DNA of 64,000 nucleotides from Nocardioidaceae bacterium (GCA_018672315.1 CP076053.1:1909827-1973826), one strand, 5' to 3'; positions 9,957 to 20,089 are shown, counted from the stretch's first letter. Translations and numbers: made by a program. The notes: generated by a model from the letters alone, not told the origin.

Positions 9957-10361
9957 ATGACGATGACAGACCCCATCGCAGACATGCTCACGCGTCTGCG
10001 CAACGCCAACCAGGCGTTCCACGACGAGGTCTCGATGCCGCACAGCAAGCTGAAGGTCGGCGTCGCCGAGATCCTGAAGCGGGAGGGCTACATCGCCTCC
10101 TTCGAGACCACCGACGAGGCCGACACCGTCGGCAAGACGCTCACGATCACGCTGAAGTACGGCGTGAACCGCGAGCGTGCCCTCGCCGGCGTGCGCCGCA
10201 TCTCCAAGCCCGGCCTGCGGGTGTACGCGAAGTCCACCGGACTGCCGAAGGTCCTCGGCGGCCTGGGCATCGCGATCATCTCCACCAGCCAGGGCCTGCA
10301 GACCGACCGCCAGGCGAACAAGAACGGCGTGGGTGGGGAAGTCCTCGCCTACGTCTGGTGA
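9957..10361 (+). CDS. rpsH: Ribosomal protein S8
   Basis: 134 residues starting [19 protein letters not shown], the standard actinobacterial start, though the second ATG at 9963 is possible. The C-terminal [19 protein letters not shown] is the S8 signature. Central 16S-binding protein and, in E. coli, repressor of the spc operon. The 87-nt gap before it carries GGGAAAGGG upstream of the ATG. Confidence 0.97.
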   Translation: MTMTDPIADMLTRLRNANQAFHDEVSMPHSKLKVGVAEILKREGYIASFETTDEADTVGKTLTITLKYGVNRERALAGVRRISKPGLRVYAKSTGLPKVLGGLGIAIISTSQGLQTDRQANKNGVGGEVLAYVW

Positions 10362-10389
10362 CGACGAGACCAGAGGAAGGAACACGCAC

Positions 10390-10929
10390 ATGTCGCGCAT
10401 TGGCAAGTACCCCGTCCCGGTCCCGTCCGGCGTGGACGTCACCGTCTCCGACGCTGTCGTCACGGTGAAGGGCCCGAAGGGCACCCTCAGCCACACGGTG
10501 GCCGCACCCATCACCGCACAGGTCGCCGACGGCACCGTCGTGGTGGAGCGTCCCGACGACCACCGCAACTCCAAGGCCCTGCACGGCCTGACCCGCACCC
10601 TGATCGCCAACATGGTCCACGGCGTGACCGAGGGCTTCGAGAAGAAGCTCGAGATCCAGGGCGTCGGCTACCGCGTGCTGTCGCAGGGTCCGACCAAGCT
10701 GGAGTTCCAGCTCGGCTACTCCCACCCGATCATCTTCGACGCGCCCGAGGGCATCACCTTCAGCGTCGAGGGGCCGACGAAGCTCGGCGTGGTCGGCATC
10801 GACAAGCAGCTCGTCGGCGAGACCGCCGCGAACATCCGCAAGCTCCGCAAGCCCGAGCCGTACAAGGGCAAGGGTGTCCGCTACGCGGGCGAGCACGTCC
10901 GCCGCAAGGTCGGAAAGGCTGGCAAGTGA
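10390..10929 (+). CDS. rplF: Ribosomal protein L6
   Basis: 179 residues from the ATG at 10390, after [28 protein letters not shown] and the C-terminal [19 protein letters not shown] are L6. It lies near the factor-binding centre of the 50S. The longer upstream reading frame overlaps rpsH and is rejected. Its stop overlaps the rplR start. Confidence 0.97.
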   Translation: MSRIGKYPVPVPSGVDVTVSDAVVTVKGPKGTLSHTVAAPITAQVADGTVVVERPDDHRNSKALHGLTRTLIANMVHGVTEGFEKKLEIQGVGYRVLSQGPTKLEFQLGYSHPIIFDAPEGITFSVEGPTKLGVVGIDKQLVGETAANIRKLRKPEPYKGKGVRYAGEHVRRKVGKAGK

Positions 10930-11312
10930 TGGCCATCTCGCTGAAGAACAACAAGCACACGTCCAGCCGCCAGCGTGCGCGGCTGCGCCGTCAGGTGCGC
11001 GTCCGCAAGAAGATCACCGGCACGGCCGAGCGGCCGCGCCTGGTGGTCACCCGCTCCTCGCGCCACATCAGCGCGCAGGTCGTGGACGACGGCCGGGGCC
11101 ACACCCTCGCGTACGCCTCCACGATGGAGACCGACGTACGCGCCGCCGAGGGCGACAAGACCGCGCAGGCCACCAAGGTCGGCGAGCTCGTCGCTGCACG
11201 CGCCAAGGAAGCCGGTGTCGACACGGTCGTCTTCGACCGCGGCGGCAACAAGTACCACGGCCGCATCGCGGCCCTCGCCGACGCTGCCCGCGAGGGCGGG
11301 CTGACGTTCTGA
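10929..11312 (+). CDS. rplR: Ribosomal protein L18
   Basis: 127 residues from the ATG at 10929 (shares a base with the rplF TGA); a GTG three bases earlier is the alternative. Contains [19 protein letters not shown] and ends [16 protein letters not shown], both typical. L18 binds 5S rRNA with L5 and brings it into the 50S. Confidence 0.96.
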   Translation: MAISLKNNKHTSSRQRARLRRQVRVRKKITGTAERPRLVVTRSSRHISAQVVDDGRGHTLAYASTMETDVRAAEGDKTAQATKVGELVAARAKEAGVDTVVFDRGGNKYHGRIAALADAAREGGLTF

Positions 11313-11370
11313 CCCCGGGTCAGTCCAGGCCTACGGCAGCGAAGACCGAGAAAGAGAAGAGGAAAGTCTC

Positions 11371-11967
11371 ATGAGCGGACCCCAGCGCGGACGCGCCGGC
11401 GGTGGCGGTCGTGGCGGTCGTGACGACCGACGCGGCGGCCAGGGCGCGGAGAAGAACCAGTACATCGAGCGCGTCGTGGCGATCAACCGCGTCGCGAAGG
11501 TCGTCAAGGGTGGTCGTCGCTTCAGCTTCACCGCCCTGGTGATCGTCGGCGACGGCGACGGCATGGTCGGCGTCGGCTACGGCAAGGCCAAGGAGGTGCC
11601 CGCCGCGATCGCGAAGGGCGTGGAGGAGGCCAAGAAGGCGTTCTTCCGCGTGCCCCGCATCCAGGGCACCATCCCCCACCCGGTGCAGGGAGAGAAGGCC
11701 GCAGGCGTCGTCCTGCTGCGTCCCGCCGCACCCGGTACCGGTGTGATCGCCGGTGGCCCGGTGCGTGCGGTGCTCGAGTGCGCCGGCATCCACGACGTGC
11801 TCAGCAAGTCGCTCGGCAGCTCGAACCAGATCAACATCGTGCACGCCACGGTCGAGGCGCTCCGCTCGCTCGAGACGCCGGAGGCCGTCGCCTCGCGCCG
11901 TGGCCTCCCCGTCGAGGACGTCGCTCCCGCCGCGCTGCTGAAGGCGCGCGAGGAGGTGTCGCCCTGA
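11371..11967 (+). CDS. rpsE: Ribosomal protein S5
   Basis: 198 residues. An N-terminal Gly/Arg-rich stretch precedes [21 protein letters not shown], the S5 double-stranded RNA-binding domain, then [21 protein letters not shown]5 acts in decoding fidelity and mRNA unwinding. AAGAGGAAAG before the ATG is the ribosome binding site. Stop overlaps rpmD start. Confidence 0.98.
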   Translation: MSGPQRGRAGGGGRGGRDDRRGGQGAEKNQYIERVVAINRVAKVVKGGRRFSFTALVIVGDGDGMVGVGYGKAKEVPAAIAKGVEEAKKAFFRVPRIQGTIPHPVQGEKAAGVVLLRPAAPGTGVIAGGPVRAVLECAGIHDVLSKSLGSSNQINIVHATVEALRSLETPEAVASRRGLPVEDVAPAALLKAREEVSP

Positions 11968-12149
11968 TGGCCACGCTGAAGGTCGTCCAGATCAAGTCCC
12001 CGATCGGCCGCAAGCAGGAGCAGCGCGACACCCTGCGCTCGCTCGGCCTGAAGCGCATCGGTGACACCGTCGTCAAGGAGGACCGTCCCGAGTTCCGGGG
12101 CATGGTCCACGCGGTACGCCACCTGGTGACCGTGGAGGAGGTCGACTGA
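11967..12149 (+). CDS. rpmD: Ribosomal protein L30
   Basis: 60 residues, the normal bacterial length. [20 protein letters not shown] and [20 protein letters not shown] are L30 signatures. ATG at 11967 shares its A with the rpsE stop. One base separates its stop from the rplO ATG. Confidence 0.97.
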   Translation: MATLKVVQIKSPIGRKQEQRDTLRSLGLKRIGDTVVKEDRPEFRGMVHAVRHLVTVEEVD

Positions 12150-12150
12150 C

Positions 12151-12591
12151 ATGACCCTGAAGATCCATCACCTCAAGCCGGCTCCCGGCGCCAAGACCGC
12201 GAAGACCCGTGTCGGTCGCGGTGAGGCCAGCAAGGGCAAGACGGCCGGTCGCGGCACCAAGGGCACCAAGGCCCGCTACCAGGTGCCCGCTGCCTTCGAG
12301 GGTGGGCAGATGCCCATCCACATGCGGCTGCCGAAGCTGCGAGGCTTCAAGAACCCGTTCAAGGTCGAGTTCCAGGTCGTCAACGTCGAGCGCATCGGCG
12401 CCCTGTTTCCGCAGGGCGGCACGGTCGGCGTGAAGGAGCTCATCGCGGCCGGTGCCGTCCGCAAGGGCCAGCCGGTCAAGGTGCTCGGCACCGGGGACAT
12501 CGACGTGGCCGTGCAGGTCACCGCCGACGCGTTCTCGGCGAGCGCGGTCTCCAAGATCGAGGCCGCCGGCGGGTCGACCACCACCGTCTGA
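12151..12591 (+). CDS. rplO: Ribosomal protein L15
   Basis: 146 residues. Begins [15 protein letters not shown], with the basic glycine-rich [20 protein letters not shown] segment and [19 protein letters not shown]15 is a late 50S assembly protein. Last gene before a strong terminator; secY then has its own candidate promoter. Confidence 0.97.
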   Translation: MTLKIHHLKPAPGAKTAKTRVGRGEASKGKTAGRGTKGTKARYQVPAAFEGGQMPIHMRLPKLRGFKNPFKVEFQVVNVERIGALFPQGGTVGVKELIAAGAVRKGQPVKVLGTGDIDVAVQVTADAFSASAVSKIEAAGGSTTTV

Positions 12592-12600
12592 ACATCCACG

Positions 12601-12635
12601 AGAGGGCGGGGACGCAACGCGCGTCCCCGCCCTCT
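12601..12635 (+). terminator. Strong hairpin terminator after rplO
   Basis: A perfect 15-bp stem (AGAGGGCGGGGACGC with its complement) around the 5-nt loop AACGC, 9 nt after the rplO stop. No long T-run follows, as usual in high-GC actinobacteria. It suggests partial or complete uncoupling of rplO and secY expression. Confidence 0.8.
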
Positions 12636-12681
12636 TCTGGTCCCGGGCGGGCACGGCCGTCTCGGCCGATCCGCTCGCTTT

Positions 12682-12690
12682 GTTACAGTC
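12682..12690 (+). promoter_or_regulatory. Candidate extended -10 promoter of secY
   Basis: TGTTACAGT contains TGn followed by TACAGT (12685-12690), an extended -10 element, 57 nt before the secY GTG and just after the rplO terminator. No convincing -35 is visible, which is tolerated for extended -10 promoters. Confidence 0.45.
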
Positions 12691-12746
12691 ACCCGGGTCT
12701 CGCGGCGCGCGTCCGCCGAGCCCTGTGAACCGAGGAGAGGACCACG

Positions 12747-14054
12747 GTGCTAGGCGCCTTCGCCAACGCTTTCCGCACGCCGGACCTGCGCAAGAAGATC
12801 CTGTTCGTGCTGGGGATCATCGTGATCTTCCGGCTGGGCTCGCAGGTCCCTGCCCCGGGTGTCGACGTCGGCAACGTCCAGCAGTGCTTCACCCAGGCCG
12901 GCAACGAGGGCGTCTTCGGCCTGATCAACCTCTTCTCGGGCGGCGCGCTGCTGCAGCTGACCGTGTTCGCGCTCGGGATCATGCCCTACATCACCGCGAG
13001 CATCATCCTGCAGCTGCTGGTCGTCGTGATCCCCCGGCTGGAGGCCCTCAAGAAGGAGGGCCAGGCCGGTCAGACCAAGATCACGCAGTACACGCGCTAC
13101 CTGACCCTCGGCCTGGCCGCGCTCCAGGCGACGGGCATCGTCGCCGTGGCCCGCGCCGGCCAGCTCTTCCCCGAGTGCCCCAACGACCTGCTGATCGACG
13201 ACGGTCTGCTGACGTTCCTGACCGTCGTCATCACGATGATCGGCGGCACCGCGGTCATCATGTGGCTCGGTGAGCTCATCACCGACCGCGGCGTCGGCAA
13301 CGGCATGTCGATCCTGATCTTCACCCAGGTCGTCGCGACCTTCCCCGCAGCCCTGTGGTCGGTGCGTACGGCGAACCAGAGCTCGGCCGGCGGCGGTTTC
13401 TTCCTCCTCGGTGCCGTGATCCTCGTCGGTCTCGTCGTGGTCGCCGCGGTCATCTTCATCGAGCAGGCCCAGCGCCGCATCCCGGTGCAGTACGCCCGCC
13501 GCATGGTGGGCCGCAAGATGTACGGCGGCTCCTCGACCTACATCCCGCTGAAGGTCAACCAGGCGGGCATCATCCCGGTCATCTTCGCCTCGAGCCTGCT
13601 CTACCTGCCGGCGCTGGGCAGCCAGTTCAACCAGGAGTCGGCCTTCGCGGGCTTCGTCAGCACCTACTTCGTCGACGGCAGCCACCCGCTCTACATGCTG
13701 ACGTTCTTCCTGCTGATCGTCTTCTTCACCTACTTCTACGTCTCGATCACGTTCCCGCCGAACGAGATCGCCGACAACATGAAGAAGTACGGCGGCTTCA
13801 TCCCCGGCATCCGTGCGGGACGCCCGACCGAGGAGTACCTCTCCTACGTCGTCTCCCGCATCACCTTCCCGGGCGCCATCTACCTCGGCCTGGTCTCGCT
13901 GATCCCGCTGGTCGCCTTCGTGGCCATCGGCGCGAACCAGAACTTCCCCTTCGGCGGCACCTCGATCCTGATCATGGTCGGCGTGGCCCTCGATACGGTG
14001 AAGCAGATCGAGAGCCAGCTGCAGCAGCGCAACTACGAAGGGTTCCTCCGGTGA
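12747..14054 (+). CDS. secY: Protein translocase subunit SecY
   Basis: 435 residues from a GTG preceded by GAGGAGAGGACCAC. Ten hydrophobic segments and the motifs [25 protein letters not shown]-like [11 protein letters not shown] and [10 protein letters not shown] identify the channel subunit of the Sec translocon. The genes for SecE and SecG are not in the window. Its TGA overlaps the adk GTG, so channel and adenylate kinase are co-translated, a classic bacterial arrangement. Confidence 0.98.
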   Translation: MLGAFANAFRTPDLRKKILFVLGIIVIFRLGSQVPAPGVDVGNVQQCFTQAGNEGVFGLINLFSGGALLQLTVFALGIMPYITASIILQLLVVVIPRLEALKKEGQAGQTKITQYTRYLTLGLAALQATGIVAVARAGQLFPECPNDLLIDDGLLTFLTVVITMIGGTAVIMWLGELITDRGVGNGMSILIFTQVVATFPAALWSVRTANQSSAGGGFFLLGAVILVGLVVVAAVIFIEQAQRRIPVQYARRMVGRKMYGGSSTYIPLKVNQAGIIPVIFASSLLYLPALGSQFNQESAFAGFVSTYFVDGSHPLYMLTFFLLIVFFTYFYVSITFPPNEIADNMKKYGGFIPGIRAGRPTEEYLSYVVSRITFPGAIYLGLVSLIPLVAFVAIGANQNFPFGGTSILIMVGVALDTVKQIESQLQQRNYEGFLR

Positions 14055-14620
14055 GCAAGCGACTGATCCTGATGGGCCCCCCGGGGGCGGGCAAGGGCAC
14101 CCAGGCCAAGGCCGTGGCCGCGACCCACGACATCCCGGCGATCTCGACCGGCGACATCTTCCGCGCCAACGTGAAGGACTCCACGGAGCTCGGCAAGAAG
14201 GCCCAGGAGTACATGGACGCCGGCAAGTACGTCCCCGACGAGATCACGAACTCGATGGTCGCGGACCGCCTCGCCGAGCCCGACGCCAAGGCCGGGTTCC
14301 TGCTCGACGGCTACCCGCGTACGGAGGCGCAGGTTGCCGAGCTCGACAGCATGCTCGCCGAGCAGGGCGCATCGCTGGACGCCGCCGTCGTGCTCGAGGT
14401 CGACGAGGACGAGCTGGTGGCCCGCCTGATGCAGCGTGCCGAGAACGAGGGCCGCAGCGACGACTCCGAGGAGGTCGTCCGCGAGCGCATGGCCGTCTAC
14501 AAGGCCGAGACCGCACCGCTGATGGACATCTACGAGCAGCGTGGCCTGCTCTGCCGCGTCGACGGCATGGGCTCGGTCGACGAGGTCCGCGAGCGCATCA
14601 GCGCAGCGCTGGAGAGCTGA
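14051..14620 (+). CDS. adk: Adenylate kinase (short-LID form)
   Basis: 189 residues from GTG in a GTGA overlap with secY. P-loop [15 protein letters not shown]-binding region with [10 protein letters not shown] and the [10 protein letters not shown] motif are present. The LID is the short type ([15 protein letters not shown]), without the four-Cys zinc site of Gram-positive long forms. Converts ATP plus AMP to two ADP in the cytoplasm. The larger open frame upstream is a secY shadow. Confidence 0.97.
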   Translation: MSKRLILMGPPGAGKGTQAKAVAATHDIPAISTGDIFRANVKDSTELGKKAQEYMDAGKYVPDEITNSMVADRLAEPDAKAGFLLDGYPRTEAQVAELDSMLAEQGASLDAAVVLEVDEDELVARLMQRAENEGRSDDSEEVVRERMAVYKAETAPLMDIYEQRGLLCRVDGMGSVDEVRERISAALES

Positions 14621-14630
14621 GCCGCACCCG

Positions 14631-15449
14631 GTGGGGTTCCGCGACCGCGGCGTCGAGATCAAGACGCCCGAGCAGATCGCGTTGATGCGCGAGGCCGGCC
14701 TGGTCGTCGGGCGCACGCTGGAGCTGCTGCGCACGGCGGTGGCACCCGGCATGACCACCGGCGAGCTCGACGCGATCGCCGAGGAGAGCATCCGCTCCTC
14801 CGGTGCGACGCCGTCGTTCAAGGGGTACCACGGGTTCCCCGGGTCGATCTGCTGCTCGGTGAACGAGGAGGTCGTGCACGGTATCCCCGGCGAGCGGGTC
14901 ATCGCCGAGGGCGACGTCGTCTCCATCGACTGCGGGGCGATCGTGCAGGGCTGGCACGGTGACGCGGCGCTGACCCTCGCCGTGGGGGAGGTGCCCGACG
15001 AGGTCGCCGAGCTGATGCGGGTCACCGAGGACTCCCTGTGGGCCGGCATCGCGGCCGCGCGCCGCGGAGGGCGGGTGACCGACATCGGGCACGCGGTCGA
15101 GACGCACGTACGCGCCGCCGGTGACTACGGCATCCTCGAGGACTACACCGGTCACGGCATCGGCACCGCCATGCACCTGCCCCCGAACGTGCCGAACTAC
15201 GGACGCCCCGGTCGCGGACCGAAGCTGGTGCCGGGACTCGCGCTGGCGGTCGAGCCGATGATCACCCTGGGATCCGCCGAGACGGTCACGCTCGAGGACG
15301 ACTGGACGGTGGTGACCGAGGACCGGTCGGTGGGCGCGCACTACGAGCACACCTTCACCCTGACCGAGACCGGCACCTGGGTGCTGACCGCCCTCGACGG
15401 CGGCAAGCAGCGTCTCGAGGCCCTCGGCGTCCCCTTCGGCGGCATGTAA
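14631..15449 (+). CDS. map: Methionine aminopeptidase, type I
   Basis: 272 residues from GTG at 14631, 10 nt after adk (GVEIKTPEQIALMREAG follows within ten residues). Metal ligands of the pita-bread fold are visible: the Asp in VVSIDCGAI, the Asp in WHGDAAL, His in YTGHGIG, Glu in AVEPMI and Glu near the end in ALEDDWTVVTED. Removes initiator Met from nascent chains. The usual secY-adk-map order is kept; infA follows after one inserted gene. Confidence 0.96.
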   Translation: MGFRDRGVEIKTPEQIALMREAGLVVGRTLELLRTAVAPGMTTGELDAIAEESIRSSGATPSFKGYHGFPGSICCSVNEEVVHGIPGERVIAEGDVVSIDCGAIVQGWHGDAALTLAVGEVPDEVAELMRVTEDSLWAGIAAARRGGRVTDIGHAVETHVRAAGDYGILEDYTGHGIGTAMHLPPNVPNYGRPGRGPKLVPGLALAVEPMITLGSAETVTLEDDWTVVTEDRSVGAHYEHTFTLTETGTWVLTALDGGKQRLEALGVPFGGM

Positions 15450-15519
15450 CCCCATGTTGTCGTCGCTCCGCGCGGCGCCGGCGACCAGCGGAGCGACACC
15501 ACAAACGTTTTAGATGGGG
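15450..15519 (+). terminator. Imperfect palindrome with T-run after map
   Basis: GTCGCTCCGC (15462-15471) pairs with GCGGAGCGAC (15488-15497), and an outer CCCCAT/ATGGGG (15450-15455, 15514-15519) extends the structure; GTTTTA follows the inner stem. It probably ends the secY-adk-map transcript. The sequence resembles a dispersed palindromic repeat, but I cannot test its copy number. Confidence 0.55.
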
Positions 15520-15559
15520 ATGGGTGGAATGGCGGGTCGCATCGGAGGGTTGTGTGTCC

Positions 15560-16630
15560 ATGAGTGATCTCCGCCTGTCCGTGCTCGACCTCGTCCCCGT
15601 CCGCGCCGACGGCACCAGCGCCGATGCGGTGGCTGCCTCGCGGTCGCTCGCGCAGACCGCCGACCGGTTGGGGTACGAGCGCTACTGGGTGGCCGAGCAC
15701 CACAACATGCCGGCGATCGCCTCGACGAACCCGCCCGTGCTGATGGGCATCCTCGCCGGCGCGACCGAGCGGATCCGGGTCGGCTCGGGCGGTGTGATGC
15801 TGCCCAACCACGCGCCGCTCGTGGTCGCTGAGCAGATGGCGCTGCTCGAGGCCGCGTACCCGGGCCGGATCGACCTGGGGATCGGCCGCGCGCCCGGCAC
15901 CGACCCGGTCACCTCGTGGGCGCTGCGGCACGGTGCCGCCGGTGTCACCGACGACGCGGTGAACCAGTTCCCGACCTACGTCGAGCAGATCGTCGCGATG
16001 ATGAGCCCCGAGGGGGTCGGGCTGCAGCTGTCGGGGCGTACGCACGCCCTGCGCGCCACGCCCGCGGCCACCGGCAGTGCCCAGCCGTGGCTGCTGGGCA
16101 GCTCGGACTACTCCGCGCGCCTGGCCGCGCGCCTGGGCCTGCCGTACGTCTTCGCCCACCACTTCCAGGGCAAGGGCACCGCCGAGGCGCTCGCGCTGTA
16201 CCGGCAGGGATGGGCCGAGGCGGGCCACGAGCACGCCCCGCGTACGTTCCTCACCGTCAACGCGGCCGCCGCGCCGACCGCCGAGGAGGCCCACCGGCGC
16301 GCGCTGCCGCAGGCGATGTCGATGCTGACCCTGATGACGGGTCAGCCGCTGCACGCCCAGCACACGGTCGAGGCGGCGGAGGCGGCGTACGCCGAGCTGC
16401 CCGAGCAGCACCGCGACCTCGTGGACGCGATGCGCCGCCGCTGGCTCGTCGGTCCCGTCGAGGAGGTCAGCGCCCGCCTGAGCGACTTCGCCGCGGAGCA
16501 CGACGTCGACGAGGTGATGCTGCACCCGGTGAGCGGCGGCTTCGCCGACGAGGAGCCGGCCACCACACCGGGGCGGGTGCAGACCCTGGAGCTGCTCGCC
16601 GCACGGGCCGGGGTGCCGGCCGGGGTGTGA
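15560..16630 (+). CDS. LLM-class flavin-dependent oxidoreductase (luciferase-like)
   Basis: 356 residues. The start at 15560 is chosen over 15524 because GGAGGG lies about 10 nt upstream and the domain begins at once (LRLSVLDLVPV). YWVAEHHNMPAIAST, GSGGVMLPNHAPLVVAEQM and GRIDLGIGRAPG are luciferase-like monooxygenase signatures of the MsnO8/YtzB-type subgroup. Likely uses FMN or F420 with NAD(P)H; substrate unknown. It interrupts the usual map-infA order, so it may be a later insertion in the superoperon, though its base composition looks like its neighbours. Confidence 0.88.
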   Translation: MSDLRLSVLDLVPVRADGTSADAVAASRSLAQTADRLGYERYWVAEHHNMPAIASTNPPVLMGILAGATERIRVGSGGVMLPNHAPLVVAEQMALLEAAYPGRIDLGIGRAPGTDPVTSWALRHGAAGVTDDAVNQFPTYVEQIVAMMSPEGVGLQLSGRTHALRATPAATGSAQPWLLGSSDYSARLAARLGLPYVFAHHFQGKGTAEALALYRQGWAEAGHEHAPRTFLTVNAAAAPTAEEAHRRALPQAMSMLTLMTGQPLHAQHTVEAAEAAYAELPEQHRDLVDAMRRRWLVGPVEEVSARLSDFAAEHDVDEVMLHPVSGGFADEEPATTPGRVQTLELLAARAGVPAGV

Positions 16631-16661
16631 CCGGTCCGTCACGCGCACCCGTCCCCGCGGA

Positions 16662-16692
16662 TTGGTGTTTTCCACACCCCGACCCCTAGACT
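16662..16692 (+). promoter_or_regulatory. Candidate promoter of the infA-rpmJ-rpsM block
   Basis: TTGGTG (16662-16667) and TAGACT (16687-16692) lie 19 nt apart, in the 259-nt gap after the LLM gene. The -10 is good, the spacer is long. The remaining ~190 nt up to infA would be a 5' leader; I see no gene in it. Confidence 0.45.
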
Positions 16693-16889
16693 GACATGTC
16701 GGTCCCACGTGGGCCGTGTTTCGTGGTGCCACGCGGCTGCTCGTCGTACGCCGGTGTCTCGCCTTGGTCGAGGTGCCGTCGCGCGCAGGGAGCGGCACCA
16801 CGTAGCGGCGTCCACGAGGTCCACTCCGGCCATCCGGAGGAGGTTCTGCGGACCGACGGTAGACACCAGACGAACAGATTGCGGAGGAC

Positions 16890-17111
16890 ATGCCGAAGAA
16901 GGAAGGCGTCATCGAGATCGAAGGCACCGTCATCGAGGCGTTGCCGAACGCGATGTTCCGCGTGGAGCTCTCCAACGGCCACAAGGTGCTGAGCCACATC
17001 AGCGGCAAGATGCGCCAGAACTACATCCGCATCCTCCCTGAGGACCGGGTCGTCGTGGAGCTCTCCCCGTACGACCTGACCCGAGGTCGCATCGTCTACC
17101 GGTACAAGTGA
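16890..17111 (+). CDS. infA: Translation initiation factor IF-1
   Basis: 73 residues, exactly the family size. Starts [20 protein letters not shown] and contains the S1-like OB-fold motif [16 protein letters not shown] with [11 protein letters not shown] at the end. Binds the ribosomal A site during initiation. GCGGAGGAC precedes the ATG. Followed by rpmJ after 22 nt. Confidence 0.98.
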   Translation: MPKKEGVIEIEGTVIEALPNAMFRVELSNGHKVLSHISGKMRQNYIRILPEDRVVVELSPYDLTRGRIVYRYK

Positions 17112-17133
17112 GCCGACACCGAAAGGACCTGCG

Positions 17134-17247
17134 ATGAAGGTCTACCCCAGCGTCAAGCCGATCTGCGACAAGTGCAAGGTCATCCGTCGCCACGGCCGCG
17201 TCATGGTCATCTGCGACAACCCGCGCCACAAGCAGCGCCAGGGCTGA
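17134..17247 (+). CDS. rpmJ: Ribosomal protein L36, zinc form
   Basis: 37 residues. [20 protein letters not shown] followed by [15 protein letters not shown] has the C-x2-C (Cys11, Cys14), Cys27 and His32 zinc ligands of the C-plus form. Smallest ribosomal protein of the 50S. AAAGGACCTGCG precedes the ATG. Confidence 0.97.
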   Translation: MKVYPSVKPICDKCKVIRRHGRVMVICDNPRHKQRQG

Positions 17248-17370
17248 GCAGAGGGCAGCACCGCACCACCCCGCACGACCAGCAGCACCAGCACGACAAC
17301 TGAATCCCACGACGTGTCAGCTCGCCGGGCTCCTGACCTGTTCAGGAGCTCCCGGCGTCACCCCCGGTCT

Positions 17371-17403
17371 GGAGGCCGGGGCCTCCCCCCGGACGTCCGG
17401 GGG
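17371..17403 (+). promoter_or_regulatory. Hairpins in the rpsM leader
   Basis: In the 212-nt rpmJ-rpsM spacer, GGAGGC/GCCTCC (17371-17386) and the perfect 18-nt palindrome CCCCCGGACGTCCGGGGG (17386-17403) form adjoining stems 57 nt before rpsM. In E. coli S4 represses this operon by binding an rpsM leader pseudoknot; whether these stems do the same is inference. Attenuation is the alternative. Confidence 0.4.
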
Positions 17404-17459
17404 ACACCGAGGACGCTGCACGACCAGACACCTCCAGCGAACCGAAGGGACAGCCAGAC

Positions 17460-17834
17460 ATGGCACGCCTCGTTGGTGTCGACCTCCCGCGCGACAAGCG
17501 CGTCGAGATCGCACTCACCTACATCTACGGCATCGGCCGTACCCGCTCCCAGCAGCTCCTCGCCGCCACCGGCGTCGACCCGAACGTCCGGGTGCACGAG
17601 CTGGGGGACGAGGAGCTGGTCAAGCTCCGCGACGAGATCGAAGCGAACTTCAAGATCGAGGGTGACCTCCGTCGTGAGGTCCAGGCCGACATCCGTCGCA
17701 AGGTCGAGATCGGCAGCTACCAGGGTCGCCGTCACCGCCAGGGCCTCCCGGTCCGCGGTCAGCGCACCAAGACCAACGCCCGCACCCGCAAGGGTCCGAA
17801 GCGCACCGTGGCCGGCAAGAAGAAGACCCGCTGA
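17460..17834 (+). CDS. rpsM: Ribosomal protein S13
   Basis: 124 residues. Starts [20 protein letters not shown] with the H2TH region [14 protein letters not shown] and the basic tail [18 protein letters not shown]13 contacts the P-site tRNA and the 50S from the 30S head. AACCGAAGGGACAGAC is the ribosome binding site. Confidence 0.98.
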   Translation: MARLVGVDLPRDKRVEIALTYIYGIGRTRSQQLLAATGVDPNVRVHELGDEELVKLRDEIEANFKIEGDLRREVQADIRRKVEIGSYQGRRHRQGLPVRGQRTKTNARTRKGPKRTVAGKKKTR

Positions 17835-17908
17835 CGCGCTGCCACCTCCGACGCCGTCAGGCGTCGACACCGATCTGAGCAACCACCAGAACTTCCAAGG
17901 AGCAGTTC

Positions 17909-18316
17909 ATGCCTCCCAAGAGCCGACAGGCTTCCGGCGCCAAGAAGGTGCGCCGCAAGGAGAAGAAGAACGTCGTCCAGGGCGAAGCCCACATCAAGTC
18001 GACGTTCAACAACACCATCGTCACGATCACCGACCCGACCGGTGCGGTGATCTCGTGGGCCAGCGCCGGCACCGTCGGCTTCAAGGGCTCGCGCAAGTCG
18101 ACCCCCTTCGCCGCGCAGATGGCCGCCGAGGCCGCCGGCCGCCGTGCCCAGGAGCACGGCATGAAGAAGATCGACGTCTTCGTCAAGGGTCCCGGCTCCG
18201 GCCGTGAGACCGCGATCCGCTCGCTGGGCGCCATCGGGCTCGAGGTCGGCACCATCGCCGACGTCACCCCCACGCCGCACAACGGCTGCCGCCCGCCCAA
18301 GCGCCGTCGCGTCTGA
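17909..18316 (+). CDS. rpsK: Ribosomal protein S11
   Basis: 135 residues. [20 protein letters not shown] and [17 protein letters not shown] are S11 signatures, and it ends [11 protein letters not shown]. Forms the platform of the 30S beside the Shine-Dalgarno helix. A small CGACGCC/GGCGTCG hairpin lies in the 74-nt gap before it (17849-17866). Confidence 0.98.
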   Translation: MPPKSRQASGAKKVRRKEKKNVVQGEAHIKSTFNNTIVTITDPTGAVISWASAGTVGFKGSRKSTPFAAQMAAEAAGRRAQEHGMKKIDVFVKGPGSGRETAIRSLGAIGLEVGTIADVTPTPHNGCRPPKRRRV

Positions 18317-18354
18317 CGCGCCCGACCTTTTTCCCAGAACAGGAGACGTGACCC

Positions 18355-18963
18355 ATGGCCCGCTACACCGGCCCGATCACCCGCAAGTCCCGCCGCCTGG
18401 GCGTGGACCTCATCGGCGGCGACCAGGCGTTCGAGAAGCGCCCGTACGCCCCCGGCATGCACGGACGCACCCGCATCAAGGAGTCCGAGTACCGCAACCA
18501 GCTGCAGGAGAAGCAGAAGGCCCGCTTCACCTACGGCGTGCTCGAGAAGCAGTTCGCGAACTACTACAACGAGGCGTCGCGCCGCGAGGGCAAGACGGGT
18601 GACAACCTGTTGCAGCTGCTCGAGTGCCGCCTCGACAACGTCGTCTACCGCGCCGGCTTCGCCCGCACCCGCCGTCAGGCCCGCCAGCTCGTGAACCACG
18701 GGCACTTCCGGGTCAACGGCAAGAAGGTGGACATCCCCTCCTTCCAGGTGACGCAGTACGACATCATCGACGTGCGCGAGAAGTCGCTGCAGATGACGCC
18801 GTTCATCGTGGCCCGTGAGACCCACGGCGAGCGCGTCGTCCCCGGCTGGATGGACGCCTTCCCCGAGCGGATGCGCATCCTCGTCCACCAGCTGCCGACG
18901 CGGGAGCAGATCGACATCCCCGTCACCGAGCAGCTCATCGTGGAGTTCTACTCCAAGAAGTGA
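18355..18963 (+). CDS. rpsD: Ribosomal protein S4
   Basis: 202 residues. The start MARYTGPITRKSRRLGVDL and the S4/RNA-binding domain (ECRLDNVVYRAGFARTRRQA, LVNHGHFRVNGKKVD) are clear. Primary 16S-binding protein and fidelity factor; regulator of the alpha operon in E. coli. The N-terminal zinc-site cysteines of some S4 proteins are absent (C-minus form). Confidence 0.98.
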   Translation: MARYTGPITRKSRRLGVDLIGGDQAFEKRPYAPGMHGRTRIKESEYRNQLQEKQKARFTYGVLEKQFANYYNEASRREGKTGDNLLQLLECRLDNVVYRAGFARTRRQARQLVNHGHFRVNGKKVDIPSFQVTQYDIIDVREKSLQMTPFIVARETHGERVVPGWMDAFPERMRILVHQLPTREQIDIPVTEQLIVEFYSKK

Positions 18964-19078
18964 CTCTGCAAGGTCGGTCGCGCCCCGGCGCGGCCGACCT
19001 CGCCCCGCTCCACACCCTTCTCCCACGCTGCGGTTCGAGCCCGTCATATAGCGGGTGGGCTCGGAAAGGAAACAACCA

Positions 19079-20089
19079 GTGCTCATTGCTCAGCGCCCCA
19101 CCCTGTCCGAAGAGGTCGTCGACGAGTACCGCTCCCGGTTCACCATCGAGCCGCTCGAGCCGGGCTTCGGCTACACCCTCGGCAACTCGATGCGTCGCAC
19201 CCTGCTGTCCTCCATCCCGGGGGCCTCGGTGACCAGCATCAAGATCGACTCGGTGCTCCACGAGTTCTCGACCATCGAGGGCGTCAAGGAAGACGTCACC
19301 GAGCTCATCCTGAACCTCAAGGGTCTCGTCGTCTCCTCCGAGCACGACGAGCCGGTCACGATGTACCTCCGCAAGGACGGTGCGGGCACCGCCACCGCCG
19401 CCGACATCGCCCCGCCCGCAGGCGTCGAGGTGCACAACCCCGACCTGCACATCGCCACCGTCAACGACTCCGGCTCGCTGGAGATGGAGCTCGTCGTCGA
19501 GCGCGGCCGCGGCTACGTCTCCGCGGCGCAGAACAAGATCGGCGACAACGAGATCGGCCGCATGCCGGTCGATTCGATCTACAGCCCCGTGCTGAAGGTG
19601 ACCTACAAGGTCGAGGCCACCCGAGTCGAGCAGCGCACCGACTTCGACAAGCTGATCGTGGACGTCGAGACCAAGCCCTCGATCGCTCCGCGCGACGCCC
19701 TCGCCAGCGCCGGCAAGACCCTCGTCGAGCTCTTCGGCCTCGCCCGCGAGCTCAACGTCGAGGCCGAGGGCATCGACATCGGCCCGAGCCCGGTCGACGA
19801 GCAGCTCGCCGCCGACCTGGCCCTGCCGGTCGAGGACCTCAACCTCACCGTCCGGTCCTACAACTGCCTCAAGCGCGAGGGCATCCACACCGTCGGAGAG
19901 CTCATCGGCCGCTCCGAGCAGGACCTGCTCGACATCCGCAACTTCGGCGCCAAGTCCATCGACGAGGTCAAGCTGAAGCTGCACGAGATGGGCCTCTCGC
20001 TCAAGGACTCCGCCCCCGGCTTCGACCCGGCCACCGCGCTCGCGGCCTACGACGAGGACGAGTCCTTCGTCGAGGACGAGCAGTACTGA
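19079..20089 (+). CDS. rpoA: RNA polymerase alpha subunit
   Basis: 336 residues. I chose the GTG at 19079, which gives [19 protein letters not shown] and is preceded by GGAAAGGA at proper spacing; the ATG frame start at 19055 has no such site. N-terminal dimerisation domain has [21 protein letters not shown]-terminal domain (about 250-310) has [17 protein letters not shown] and the [13 protein letters not shown] helix-hairpin. The C-terminal tail is acidic. Core RNA polymerase assembly and activator contact. Confidence 0.97.
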   Translation: MLIAQRPTLSEEVVDEYRSRFTIEPLEPGFGYTLGNSMRRTLLSSIPGASVTSIKIDSVLHEFSTIEGVKEDVTELILNLKGLVVSSEHDEPVTMYLRKDGAGTATAADIAPPAGVEVHNPDLHIATVNDSGSLEMELVVERGRGYVSAAQNKIGDNEIGRMPVDSIYSPVLKVTYKVEATRVEQRTDFDKLIVDVETKPSIAPRDALASAGKTLVELFGLARELNVEAEGIDIGPSPVDEQLAADLALPVEDLNLTVRSYNCLKREGIHTVGELIGRSEQDLLDIRNFGAKSIDEVKLKLHEMGLSLKDSAPGFDPATALAAYDEDESFVEDEQY

